Below, piece by piece: positions 27,760 through 43,720 of a DNA stretch of 64,000 nucleotides. The stretch covers positions 9,843,427-9,907,426 of the forward strand of contig CM025849.1 in assembly GCA_003952965.2 (NCBI GenBank). The letters are read 5' to 3'. Positions within the stretch are counted from its first letter, which is position 1, and each line of letters begins with the position of its first letter. Source of the DNA: Morella rubra. Taxonomy: Eukaryota > Streptophyta > Magnoliopsida > Fagales > Myricaceae. The translations under genes and the position numbers were made by a program. The notes below the pieces were generated by a model that was not told where the DNA came from, did not search any database, and saw only the letters and a program-made list of their open reading frames with translations.

Positions 27760-30700
27760 GAATCTGCACAAAGCGTGTGTGACTAAAAGGGCATTCGCAA
27801 GGTTATAAATCCATCCGAATAGTTACAGAAACCCATCTGAACTATGTGATAAAAAAAAGAAATATGAAAATTTAATATAAAAAGGCGTCCAGACAGCTAG
27901 AAAGAGCGTCCAGACATAGACAAAATGAACTTATCCCTTTTGGGCTACTACAAGGCGTCCGAACAACTTTGGATAGCCGTCTGAACTTAAAACAAATAAG
28001 AAAACAATTTAAATTTATTATAGAAACGTCTGGACTGCATTTGTAAAGCGTTCGGACACAATTAAAACGATAACGTATCCCTTTTGAGATATCACTTGGT
28101 GTTCGAACAACTTTGGATAGCTGTCCAAACTAAATACAGATAATAAAACTATTTAAATTTAATATAAAACCTGTCCGGATAGCTTTCATGTAGCGTCCAG
28201 ACATACTAAAAACGACAATATATCCCTTCAGGGACACTAATAGGTGTCCGAATGAAAGATTATGACGTCTGGACGTGAAGGGGATGTCGACCGAGTTAAC
28301 TCAGCCATGACAGCGTCCTAAAACCTCCCACCTACTATCCAAAACACCACCAAATTATAGACAAATGCACTTAGAACAATCTTAACGCTTAACACAATTA
28401 ATTTCTACATAAAAATCAATCAAAAAACACAATGTACTATACAAAAAATAGAATTGAAATCCTATACGTAAAACTATAAAAAAAAACGAAATTTTTAAAG
28501 CTAAAATCATGTTAAAAATTAACATACTTGGATGTGATTAAAACGTCGAAGGAATGAGTTTACGTCAAGATTTGGGAAGGAAACAAGTGAGGGTCGAGAG
28601 AGTTTAGATGATAACACGTGCGGTTTAGATGAAAATGTCGAATTGTTTGCGTTTTTCATAAATCGTGGATGACGTTAGAACGGTTAGGACCCATCCAGAC
28701 GTTTTACTGCACACGTGGCCCAATGAGAGTCATCCGCATTAAAGGCCAAAATTTAAACCGTTTAAAACGGTTCGACAAATGAAATACATCCGGACGGTAA
28801 AGATATGTCAGGACGGTTTTCCACTGATTTTGTTCTCTATGAAAGCACACGTTTGGCTGAATAAACGTCACGTTTTTCTGGAAGGTATACAGGAGGTTCG
28901 GACGTGACAATTGTTGTCAACTGTCATGTAACGTAAACATGTGTAAGCCATGCAATGGTTACACGGATGTTCGGATGAGTCTCTCATCCATTCTTACAGC
29001 GTCATTTGATCATAATTGTTTGAACGCTATTATTCTACGTTTAAAGCCCTACCTTATTAAAACATTGCATTTTTCTGCAATAATTGCGTTTAGACGTTTG
29101 TTTCGATCGTTCCAATGTAATCAATTAATGTTATGCGTCTGAACGTTAGGTAACAACGTCCGGACACTTAGCAAATTTATTTTATTGCTTAATTCACACG
29201 GATTAATTTACTTTAATCAATTTAAATCATTTAACTAACACAATATAATTATAACTAATCACCTATTTAAATTAAATTGTATTACACTAACCGTTATAAC
29301 TAATCATTTATTTAATTGTATTACACTAACCGTTACAATTTAATTACACTAACTGTTTCATTAACATAGCACTCGTACTAATCACCCATTTAATTATAGT
29401 AATTGTCCGTTTAAATTGTAATAAATTTAAACTAATGAAAAAACATAATTAATATAAATATCAAACATAATCCAAATACTGAACAAAAAACACAATCATA
29501 ATGTCTAGTACAAGCCGGAGACGATCTTTCTAAGCATAAGTAAATAATAGTGATAAAATATAAACAAGAGACTTCTCCGAATCACGAGTTGGCTCATCCA
29601 AATCTTATCCGAGGGTGTCACGAACATGCGCAAATGCTCCTCCATATTATCCACCGTCTGATGAGTGTCTGGAGCTATATCGGAACGGTACGGATAGATT
29701 AGGGCAACTGGGACAATTGTTCCCTCACAGAGAACAGTTCCCTTTGTATAATATTTAGCTTCTCCATCAGAGCCCTATCCGTTAGAGCAAATTTGTTCTC
29801 CAGACCGGTCAAGTGGCATTGGAGCTCTGTGCACAACGAATGTGTTGGCTCCACTATCGCTCGAATACTCCCCTCAGCTCCACTAAAAAAGTGTCCGCCC
29901 AAATTGGTCACGCTGTTTGGTCCCGACATTGATGATACTTCTCCCGAAGCGATCCATGGTAAACCTAGCAAAAACATCCGAACATAAGCATAAACTGTTC
30001 AAACGTAATTCAAATGACGACGTTTACATCTAGAGGGCATCCGAATGAGTACAAGACCGTCCGGACTCCACGTTAAACGTCCGGACGACTATATAGAATC
30101 TTCTGAATGGTAATTCGATGAACACAAACCAAACAAAGTAGATGAACACAAAGAATGCAATAGAATTCAAAAGTATTAAATTGAAATGCATGAAATTGAA
30201 AACCAAACTCACGAAGAAGGTCTTACCTGAAGTTGTTTGAGAGATCTTGAACGGTAGTGAAAACGTTTAAGAAAAAAGTTTGAGAGAAGGGAGTGAAAGG
30301 GTGATTTTAACTAAGTATGGCCGGTTTAATGTGCTAAGAAGGCGTTCGCATGGGGTTCATAGGCGTTCAAACACGTCTCAACGGTTAGATTCACATGCGA
30401 CACAATCAAATTCAATGTCATTGAATATGCCCGATTCAAAAAGCTTCTAGAACTTAAAACGTCCAGACGGTATGTATGGTCCGGACGATTTTGACGTCAT
30501 GCGTTTGAAGTTTTGCAACGTGGAACCACACGATTCGCAGAAGAAGCTTCATACCTGTGCGGACATGTTATGTAGCATCCAGACGGATTTATTTTTTTGC
30601 GTTGGAACGCGCATGGTGGCGTCTGGACGTGATTGAGTGTTCATGAAGATTTTTAATTTGTCACTATATGCTGATGATTATTATTCGTTAGATAATGTCC

Positions 30701-31403
30701 ATGCGGATGTTGTAAAACTTGCGTCCAGACAGTATTGTAAAAATTGTGACAATTTTAATCATCATTCAGTTACGACGATTTGAAATTTTTCACCTAGCAA
30801 ATAGTCCAAACGATGTGCTTATTGGTCCGGACGGTAGTTTGTATTTTATGACTATTTTTATCGTCACTCATTTGTGATGAGGTGTATGTTGTCACACCAG
30901 AAATCCGTCCGAACGGTTTTAGGATCTGTCTAGATAGTTTTGGCATTCCTGGATGGTTTTAGGTGAAGAAATTAATGTTTTGTCACCTAAAGTGGCCTTT
31001 CCATTTCTTGGATGGCATTCCTGGATGGTTTTAGGTGAAGAAATTAATGTTTTGTCACCTAAAGTGGCCTTTCAATTTCTTGGATGGCATTCCTGGATGG
31101 TTTTAGGATCATCATTCAGTTACGACGATTTGAAATTTTTCACCTGGCAAATAGTCCAAACGATGTGCTTATTGGTCCGGACGGTAGTTTGTATTTTATG
31201 ACTATTTTTATTGTCACTCATTTGTGACGAGGTGTATGTTGTCACACCAGAAATCCGTCCGAATGGTTTTAGGATCTGTCTAGATAGTTTTGGCATTCCT
31301 AGATGGTTTTAGGTGACAAAATTTTCCAACAAAAGTTTTCCATGACAAAATATTATTTCTTCACCCCAAAATTTTGTCACCTAAAGCTAAGTTTCTTATA
31401 GTG
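27760..31403. repeat. 5' subterminal repeat region of the CACTA element
   Basis: Dense in short related words such as gcgtccagac, cgtccggacg, cgttcggac and gtccgaac on both strands (for example 27886, 27907, 28260, 28795, 30058 and 30832). These act as transposase-binding subterminal repeats in known En/Spm elements. A 92-codon minus-strand frame at 29699-29977 has a heptad-like C-terminal half but no recognised family. The last 650 bases hold a 350-bp direct duplication and a 72-bp tandem repeat. Confidence 0.6.
30761..31320 (+). repeat. 350-bp direct duplication with an internal 72-bp tandem repeat
   Basis: The block starting atcattcagttacgacgatt at 30761 starts again at 31111, with only a few base differences over ~200 bp. 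Between the copies, a 72-bp unit beginning tggcattcctggatggtttt has starts at 30941, 31013 and 31085. The ORF at 30953-31201, with its repeated VLGEEINVLSPKVAF segment, is a by-product of this repeat. Confidence 0.85.
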
Positions 31404-31679
31404 AGAAGTGAGCAGGGAAGAGGGAGAGGCAGATGTCCAGGTGAAGGCTTCCAACCGACGAATAATGGAGATGACAGAAATATTGCAAGCTCCCTATGGT
31501 AGAGATCAGTACACAGCGTACAGATTATATATGCAATGTAGGTATACATTGAGCTTCTTTTGAGATCACATGGCCAATTAAACGGTCACACGTGTTATTT
31601 CACTGTACATTAGAACCATGCCAAACACACGATGGATAATTTGGGTTCAAATCGTGATTTGAACCTTCAAAACCAGAAT

Positions 31680-32060
31680 GAGAACCCACAAACAAACAAG
31701 CCCTTAGTCACACATAATACCTACAAAGTAATTCTTTGCATGTTCTAGTTTGGATGGAAAGAACTACTTTTTAGGTTGGACGTGTGGCCAAAAGGTTTTC
31801 AGAAGTCGGCCCTATTGACCAGAGTATTGCTCTCTATTTCTTTCCATACAATGAAAAATGTTGGTTTGGAAAATGTTGTATCAGCTTTTGTTATTCTCTC
31901 GATTAGTTTTGTGTGCATGTAAATATTGTTACAATGATGTAAAACCATTTGAGACCCAACATCTCAAATTTAGATTGATTGTGCATAATGCAAAACTTTT
32001 AATTTTCCAAACAAAATAAAAAAACGTTCGAATACGTTTGAACGACTACAATATGCTCGA
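31680..32060 (-). repeat. right arm of the long imperfect inverted repeat
   Basis: Read on the minus strand it matches 20870-21160. Outside it, to about 32110, lie more gttcgaac-type words. It lies where the first exon of the SMO2 pseudogene should be, so the insertion that brought this arm may have removed the 5' end of that gene. Confidence 0.6.
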
Positions 32061-32655
32061 ACGGTATAAAAGTATCACAATGCAAAACCTTTACAGTGTT
32101 CGAACGCTGTGTAAAACCCACGATAAACACCGAGCTAAAAACTCCCAATTAATCACAAAAACATGATTTCACTCTGCAGCCTCTTATCGTAAGGAATGAC
32201 CCCTTCTATCGACAACAATCTTGAGTCGTTTCTTGATAGCATACAATGTATAGTGATATTCGTACTTTACTGGACTCTTTTTGCATTTAACTTGTGATGG
32301 TACCAATGGTATTGGTCCTCATAGGAGTACAACTCTGCGTAATTAGAAATTATTCATTTTCAACACTCGCAATGGCATGCTAGTATAACATTGGTACATG
32401 ATAATGTTTGTGATTGATGGCATAAGAAATGCAACTAATGGAGAAATAATGGCTTTAACCAAGAAATGTTTCCATTTGTCCTCTACTATTGTGTAGTCAA
32501 ATGCTTTCATTTTCAATTTCTTATTGCACCACTAATTTGGTGCAAAGCGAAGATATGATCCTCATTCTCAGTTGTAATTGATATAAAGTTGTTTCTTACT
32601 CTCCTTTTTGAATTTTTATTGTCTAGCATCATTACTTATTTATGTTCCTATACAG

Positions 32656-34921
32656 ACGAAAAATAACAGCCCAGCAGCTCAAGAGAAATGTATTACTCGT
32701 CTACTGCTATATCATTTTGGTGTCAATCTTCCGGTTATATATGCTTCTCTCAGATCCTGTCTTCAAGCACATGGGCATGGGCAGTAGTCTTCGATTGCCG
32801 TCCTGGTATTTTCAGGTTCTTTATACACTAAGCTTTTTTTTCCCGGATATGTAAAATGTCATTCTTACTATAAGTATGTGCTCCATCTATTTTTCCATGA
32901 ACGAGTTTTCATCCTTTCTAAAGCATCTTCAACGAGATCCTGCTTTTGGTCTGCAGGAAAGTAGTTTTAACGCAGATAATATTCTACTTTATCCTTGAGG
33001 ATTTTGTATTCTACTGGGGACACCGAGTTCTGCATACAAAATGGTTGTACAAGCATGTCCACAGTGTCCATCATGAGTACGTGAGAGCTATAACCGTTTT
33101 TTCAAATGTATAATTTTGTAAGAATCTTTTTTGTTAGGTGCTTATTGGGCATTCTTATTTGCTTGTTAACATGTACAGATATGCTACCCCGTTTGGGCTG
33201 ACTTCTGAATATGCTCACCCTGCTGAGATTCTGTTTCTTGGCTTTGCTACCATTGTTGGTCCTGCGATCACTGGGCCGCATCTGTTGACGCTTTGGTTAT
33301 GGATGGTACTAAGAGTCTTGGAGACAGTTGAGGCCCATTGTGGTTACCATTTTCCATGGAGCCTCTCAAACTTCTTGCCTTTGTATGGGGAGTAAGTGTG
33401 TAGGTTTTCCTCTTTTTTACTAAGTTTGGATGTTGGATGTTGGTAATTTACATATTTGCACATACTGAAGTGTTTGTTTCATTATTTTGCAGTGCTGATT
33501 TTCACGACTACCACCACCCTTTGCTTTATACCTAGTCTGGCAACTACTCATCAACTTTTACATAAATGTACTGGTAAGGTTTCTTGATTTTGGGGGCACT
33601 CATTGCTTAAAGCATTATCAATTTTCTATTGTTAGGCCACACACTATACCATCTTGTTGTATTTGAAGTAGATATTGCTTTGTTTTTGTTGATGTAAAAC
33701 CAATCTTTTCTCTACTTCAGTTGATTCTTTTAATATGTAATCAGGAAGAAATGAAAAAGAGGACAAAAGAGGGAATGGATAAAAAAAGAAAAGGTTCATG
33801 TGGAGGATGTAATAATGATTAAGATGAATAGCCCCACCATTTCGGCTGAACTGCTTCTAAATGTCAATTGGTAGCTGTTGTGACTGGGATATGGTCTGTG
33901 GCATTAGCTGTTGTCCATCTTGCACACAATTCTGCAGGGGCAGAGAAAACCTAAAATACTGTCTGGCGACCAAATAGGGTATGCATGCAACCTTGTCTGT
34001 CTGCATATATGTAGAGTGGAGACGCACGAGGTGGTCCAAGGTCTGTAGTGAGAGATTTGTACAGAGGTATAGAGGGCCTAAATTCTGTGTCGCAGAGAAG
34101 CCCTAACTTCTTTCTGTCTACCAAATATGACATTATTATTGCCCTGCTTTGTTGGCATGTGTGCGCAGAAATACATGTGCATGTGGTGGCCCACGACTTA
34201 ATGTTTACATGTAATATTATGAAACCTATGATTATGCACTAATAGGTCAATCAATATAATGTTTTACCTGCAGGCCTGTCTTGGATTAGCCACGTTAATG
34301 GTCTTCTATTGAGGGCCTCTCAGTTTTCACAGTGCATGTTTGAGAGTATTGCGTCAGAGTACTGGGAATAAAGTAGTAGGTGTTGATTATGTCCACTTTA
34401 GTTAGTGATCCCAAGCGTCTCTTTGGTAAATAATCTCGTTACATATCTTCTAGGTTTGTTGCTTTTCTAAGAACTATGAAGCAGTTACTTAGAAGCACAT
34501 TTTTGTGTGAGATCCCACCTTCTCTTGTATTAATTTGGATTGTGATCTTTATGTTGCTTCTTGTTGTTTATTGTCATTTCTCATTGGAAAGGTGTTTGCA
34601 TAACCCTAAAGAGAACTGGGTGAAGAGAAACACTGACATGCTTTATGACATCTATCATTGTCCCGGTTTCTCAAGAGTTGGGTTTGCTTTTGTAATCCAA
34701 CTTTTTTTTTGAGAGCAGACTGGAAACGGCCTTTTAGAAATGTGTCATGCTTTTGCTATTGGGTTTTGGTGCGTGTTCTTTTTGCCGATAATAGTGATAC
34801 GGACCGCATGTGACGGGTCTTCTGTACGATCTCTCTCAGGGTATTTGGAACTGATAAGGGTTACAAAAAGTTGAAAGCTCTAAAGAATGGTGGAGGTGAA
34901 GATGGCAACAAGCAAATGTGA
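32656..34921 (+). pseudogene. SMO2: sterol 4-alpha-methyl oxidase 2 (SMO2) pseudogene, 5'-truncated
   Basis: SMO2 is an ER-bound di-iron oxidase that removes the second C4 methyl group in plant sterol synthesis. Exons: 32656-32805 (TKNNSPAAQEKC...PVFKHMGMGSSLRLPSW), 32957-33076 (IIFYFILEDFVFYWGHRVLH, HSVHHE), 33179-33391 (YATPFGLTSEYAHPAEILFL ... VEAHCGYHFPWS), 33493-33573 (DFHDYHH, SGNYSSTF) and 34840-34921 (VFGTDKGYKKLKALKNGGGE, stop). All three His boxes (HX3H, HX2HH, HX2HH) survive. Defects: the first exon (start codon and first membrane segment) is missing, exon 1 here has a frameshift after VIYAS, and exon 4 has two in-frame TAG/TAA stops. Assignment to SMO2 rather than SMO1 rests on the YATPFGLTSEYAHPAE block. 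Confidence 0.88.
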
Positions 34922-37205
34922 CAATGGGATGTTCCTAAGTAGCCAGGCTTAAGACATTGCTTCCGCATTTAAGGCCATCTCAGAGGTCTCATTCTATTCT
35001 AGCCTCCACTTGTGTGCAACAACCTTTTTGCGTTTGGTTAGTGTTCTTGTTTACAGCGTCCCTTTGTGTGGCATCAGTGGAGAGCCTCCTTTGGACATTT
35101 TCCGTCCGACTATTGTTTACATGAATGAAGTAGCGGTCCCTTTTTTTCTCTCTTTCTTTTCTAGCTGGACGCTAATTTGGTTTAGTTACTCGTGAAGTGG
35201 CCGAGTTAATAATTTAATGTGGGAACATTGAATCTTAATTGCCAGGACCATGGAGTCCCCTGAATTGTGAATGCTCATTGTCCCATTTCTTTTATTTTTG
35301 TTTCAGGTGGGGGTGGGTTCAATGCCAAAGGTGAGAGTGTTGAATCTCACATTTCCTGTTTGTTTATATATCTTTAGGATGTGATATGTGCAGATGCTAA
35401 TGATATTTATTTAGCAAATTGTTTGACATCATATTCTCCCTGGCAATTGAAACTTTTGATGTGAAAACAGGGTCCTCGATCTTCTTTTGGTAAATCTTTT
35501 ATTTCCATTTTGTTTTTGATTTCCCTTGGGGACAGGGTTTATAATCCATTTTGTGTTTGAGACGGGAGAGGGGGAACATGGAAGAGAAACCCAAAAAAGG
35601 TTGATGAAGGAGGAAAAGGGAAAAGAATCAAGAGGGATTACCAGAGATATCCAGAAGAAAAACAGAAGAGGAGAGAGAGAGAGAGAGATTACTTGAGAAT
35701 ATGTAATCTCTCCCAAGTCAGAATAGATTATCCCTTGTGATTCTGGAAGAAGACTCATCCACTTTTATTGATGCACTCTCAAGGCCTACCAACCTAGTGG
35801 CCAAGTTAGCCCCTACTAACTTCTGGATGAGTGGATGGCGCAAAAAATAAAACGAGTTACAATTTGTCTGTGCATCTCCTGGCGCAATGGGCCGTGGATG
35901 CTAATTTTAGTGGCCGCATGCCAGCATCTATGTTTTTTATTATTTGAAAATTCAATGGAAGACCCTTTATAACCTCGCAATATTTATTTAGTTTTATTAA
36001 TATGTTAGTTATTTCCACAAACAAAAAAGAGAGGACCTAAGGCGAAAATTGAACTGGAGGCCTATTTCTATGAAAATATAATAAAAATGTATTATTAAAT
36101 AAAAAATTTAGACTTCAACCAGCTACAGTAAGTTAGAGAAAACAATGACAAAAATATGATACTAAATTAAAAATTTAATCTTGGAACAATTGTTTAAGTA
36201 GCATAAAGTGAAGACAAATAGGATACAAAATATTCCTTCATAAAATAAATGTTTATGAGATTTAAAAAATTCAATTTTTTTAATAATAGTTTTAATATTC
36301 CTTCAATATTTAATAAAATTCAATTTTTTAAAAAAATATTCCTTCTAAATCAAAGAATTTATAGTTTTTACATTTCTATTAATAGTTAGAAGTATGCAAG
36401 GAGGGGGAGAAGAAGCTTAGAAATTTGTTAAAGAGCTTCCATCTAACTCTTAAGTAGGCTATATTGGTGCAAACACGAAAGATAATTGGAAACACTTGAT
36501 GGTACTAAGTTCGAACCCTGTCCAATCTTTTGGGCCTACATCGATAAAGCCCAATAGACCAACATTTCAATTGGATAAGCGAGCATTAAGGCCCATCATA
36601 CCAAACATGTAAGAGGAACAACCCATGATGGAAAATCACCTAATCACTAAATGCACAATAATTGAGAAATCGCCCACAACTTAGCGGTTACCAAAGACGA
36701 TTATGGAACATGGAGGAAAGGTGGTAAAAGAGAAAGAGGAGATATAAAAGTAAAACAAAGATCGCGAGAGAGGCACACAATATGATTACACGAAAGAGAA
36801 TAAACTTAAGAATTGTGAGGTGAGATTAACTTAAACATAAGAGATTTTATTCTCTCTGAGGAGGGAATGGTGTATGTGTGCAGATAAATTGCCAGTAAGG
36901 ATCAATATTTGATTGAGAATGAGATAAATCAACTTATTCATTAACACCTATTCCAAAGCTTTTGGCATTGGCTTTATTAACAGAGTACAAATAGCATATT
37001 AAACAACCTATTCCAAAGCTTTTGGCATTGGCGTTGGCATTGGCTTTGTGTACCGAAGTGGATAGGGCACCCAGAGTAGCGTGGGAGTTTGAGATTATTT
37101 ATTGTTTCTCTATTTTATTCTCTTGAAAACACCAAGAAAAGCTGATTAACAAACGCAATACCAAAGACATAATCCTGTGCTGTCTAAACATCATCTTGCA
37201 TCAGA
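34922..37205. other. intergenic DNA right of SMO2
   Basis: No gene is recognised. 34922-35250 may be former SMO2 3' sequence. A (GA)n run lies at about 35668-35688. 35940-36370 is AT-rich. A 61-bp tandem pair (cctattccaaagcttttggcattgg) starts near 36947 and 37008. The stretch ends at the left edge of duplication copy B. Confidence 0.45.
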
Positions 37206-37211
37206 GTGTGC

Positions 37212-38974
<1,763 letters not shown>

Positions 38975-41500
38975 CTCTGTTCTTGCAATTCTCTTCCCTA
39001 TTTTATTACAAAAACGCTTGCTATCGCCCTTATAAAGAACGCCAATAACGTAAGAGTATATGATGAGGCAAAACGTACAGGACCCGGCACATTGAAGTTA
39101 AGCGTCCACTGTCTTTAATTTCTGACGGTTTCCATGACATAATATTGAGAGTGGGCAGAAGAGGATAAGGACCAGTGGAATAAAACAATTTTGCATCTCC
39201 CATTCAAATTCCTCTTGGTAGTTTGTGGAAATGTATTGCTGCTGGCACGTGTTATTGACTTAATTACTTCATTGGTTTATGTAGTGTTTCAAAATTTCAA
39301 ACCGGTCTCTAGAGTGTTTTTTCGTCTTATAATAGTTTCTGTAGAATATTAATATGCAAATACAACTCTTTCCGTGGACCGACGTCTTTATTTGAACAAC
39401 AAATTTCTACTTGGTTAGGAGGGACATGTTTTAAATAATACTAGACCTTCACGTATCCATTCCTAGTAGTTAAAAATTAATTGGTACTACCTTTGCATGA
39501 CATATTTAATCTAAGTGGACCTATGGTCTAATGGTAGTAAATAATATATGCAATAACTCATGGAGATCTGGTATTGTTTAGGAAGTGTTTCCGCTAGCCA
39601 CGTGTAAGAGTTTGTTATCCAAATACAGATGCCAATCGATGGAAAGGGTGATATTGACACATTAATATCTCACATGGACTATTTTAGAACAAAAAATACT
39701 ATAGGTATCAATTTGATGTTTCGAAATATCACATGAACCACTTAGAAAAAGAAATATCACATGAACCAATAGAGAAATTAGGCCTATATTATTTTTCAGA
39801 TCAATAAGTTTGTTGGTGACAAAGTACAGATTTAGAGCTCAGTCATGTAAAAGAAGTAGTACTTTTACATGCAAAGGGGAATTACAGGTCTTTTGAGGAC
39901 TTTTATTTGTCCTTTCGATCGCTCCGAAATTCTACTTTATTTGGTTTCATGCACCGGATGGTGGTCAAGACTCATGACGAGGGCTATGGGAGCTTTCTCA
40001 ACTGTTAACCCACGACAAGTCACAATCCTTGACAGCACTGAGCCCGAGGAACCCAATGTAATGGTGGCAACTTTAATTGGACCCTGGTCCAAACTCAACA
40101 ATCTTAGCCTTCAGAAGAGAGAATTTATGCAGTTTGTGCATAGCCCCTAAAATTTGTTTCTTTAATTAAAATAAAAATGGACCATACTAGTGATGCCAAG
40201 TGAGAGCAATCTAGGTTGGGTGGGGGGAGGGCATGGGGCTTTATACGGTAGTGGACAGAGGTAGGCTCTCTAGGCCCAAAATTAAGGTAAGGTAAAGTAT
40301 GACATTTTTGTGAGGGTGAAATAATCATTTTAGAGGTCAAAAATAATTTTAAAAAATATAACTATTTGAGTTTGGATTGTTCGTTCTCTAAAAAATTGTG
40401 AATTTTTTAGGATTTTGATAGAATTATGAATATTTATGTAGATTAACGTTTTATAAATTTTTGTGTAAATTTAGTGAAAATTTTAAAAATATTTAATTTT
40501 GTTGGAGTTTGTAAAAAGGTATAGAGAGATATGATTTGATATAATTATTTAATAAAAAATATTAAAATTAGGTGAAAAAATATAAAGAGAGAAATTTGTT
40601 ATAATTTTTTTTAAAAAAAGGTATTAGAGTTTGTTTAAAAAGTTGTTCGAGATTGTGTAAAATTTATTGGTATTTGTGTATGAATTTTTGAGATTTTAGG
40701 TATTCATTTTATAAATTTTGTTGAATACATTTATATTTTATAATACTTTTCTAAAGAAATATGTCCCTAGATTAATTTTAAAACTAAAAATTTGGACATT
40801 TTTACCAAAATTTTTCTATATTTAAGTTTCAATTTTGATATTAAAATAGACCGAAATCGATACTGAAATCTCGATTTTTTGAGATTAGGACATGTTCGTT
40901 TTGAAAAATTTTAAGAATTTTAAAAATAGTTTGAATATTTTGTGATATATAAACTTTATTGACATATGTATAAAAGTTGTTAAAATTGTATTGATGTTTG
41001 TAAAAAAAATAATGTTAAGTTATATTAGAATGTATATTTTTATAATATTAAAATTATAAATATAAAAAATAACATACAAATCTTAAAAAATTGTAGGAAA
41101 TCAACCTGCCCTGAGAGTTGGTAACTTCAGATAAGTAAAAATTCGTAATTCCAAATCCTCGGTTCTAGCCTGTCTTTCAAATAGTCTAAGCAGATTTTTT
41201 TAGCCTTTTTCTTCCTTCAATGCACTTCTGACACGTCAGAATGCATCGCGACCATACAAATTAAAGGTACTGTCGACTCTTGTTATCTGATGGGAAACAG
41301 AAAGGACATTCGGTGGGCAGACACTCACTCAGAACCACATCCTACGAGTGTACGTCGAAGTCCAACTAGTCAAGATCTTGACTTCCAAATATTTTATTTT
41401 GCCCGGTCGTGTTTTGTCCACAAGTGCATGTCCTCCGACGATAATACTGTGGTTCTTTATAACGGCGATAGTAAGCTGTGTGAAAAAATTAGGAAAGAAA
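38975..41500. other. divergent intergenic region, duplicate
   Basis: Copy of 7590-10127, with the same G-boxes, the same fortuitous open frame (39869-40150) and the same two MITE-like elements (about 40378-40722 and 40887-41110). Many single-base indels in A or T runs distinguish the copies. Confidence 0.5.
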
Positions 41501-42939
<1,439 letters not shown>

Positions 42940-43039
42940 TAACATTTGGTTTTTCTTTTGGTTAAATATGGTTTAAGAGAGAGCAGAATTTATATTTTGG
43001 TTCAGTACTGACTGATAGATTTTACTTTCATAATTTTTT

Positions 43040-43720
43040 ATAACTATATTTTATATGGATATTTTCATTGACATATATTTTTGTCTAATTAATCCAATAT
43101 GGAGTGAATGTAAAGTGGTATGGGTCATACTGATGGGAATGACACTAGAGTCTGCATTGTGGGTTCCCCAGGATCAACGGCCGGTATCCATAGTAGCTGT
43201 TCAACGACTGACTTGCAGCTACACGGCCAAAGACCCTCAGTAACGGTATTCCGACTCTTGGTTGGAAGAAGGTTTTTATTTTTTATGTTTTTGTAAGCGG
43301 TTGGAAGAAGGTTTTTAACTTTTACACATGTACGTTCAGAAAATCTGAAAGGCTTTTGTCGTCCTCGTAAACAGGACTCTCTCTCTCTCTCTCTCTCTTC
43401 TATGTCTTGTGATACTCTGTGTTTTGTCTCTCAGCTGTAACATTTTCTGGGACAGCGCAAGAGAAGAATGGACTCAAAAACCCATTCGCTCATTGGGTCT
43501 CTCACTCTCACCCATCGTCTGATTTCAAATTTGAATACCCTTTTCACCCCTTCTTTTGGGAGCCTACGCTCAGCTCCCCTCGCGCCCGCGTCTCTCTCGC
43601 CCTCCCTTTGACCGCCTCGGTCTCACACCCCACCCAACATGACCTCATTATCCCGCATTTTAAACCCAACCTCTTTCTTTCGCAACATCCTTCGTACACT
43701 TTCAAAGCCTTAATCTAGGC
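43040..43720 (+). promoter_or_regulatory. upstream region / 5' UTR of the AGC kinase gene
   Basis: It follows the duplication breakpoint. A (CT)n run at about 43377-43398 and pyrimidine-rich sequence to 43720 are typical of plant promoters and 5' leaders. No upstream coding exon is recognised; the 99-codon frame at 43419-43718 runs out just before the kinase start and has no recognisable motif. Confidence 0.4.

Larger units (their letters stand above)
23373..31403 (-). mobile_element. complete but decayed CACTA (En/Spm) transposon
   Basis: Left end CACTACAAGAAAAAAGAC; right end, read on the minus strand, CACTATAAGAAACTTAGC. Similarity continues inward as CTTTGGGTGTCA versus CTTTAGGTGACA. The element is flanked by AGA on both sides (23370-23372 and 31404-31406), the 3-bp target duplication expected of this superfamily. 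Length is 8031 bp. On the minus strand it carries a transposon-protein fragment, a TNPD C-terminal remnant and a TNPA-like gene remnant, in that order. Both ends are rich in subterminal words built on cgtccggacg or cgttcgaac. Coding parts contain stops and frameshifts, so it is non-autonomous today. Confidence 0.88.

Noticed and set aside
30953-31201. Plus-strand frame with an exact internal protein repeat
   Set aside because: Produced by the 72-bp tandem repeat in the CACTA subterminal region; no coding evidence.
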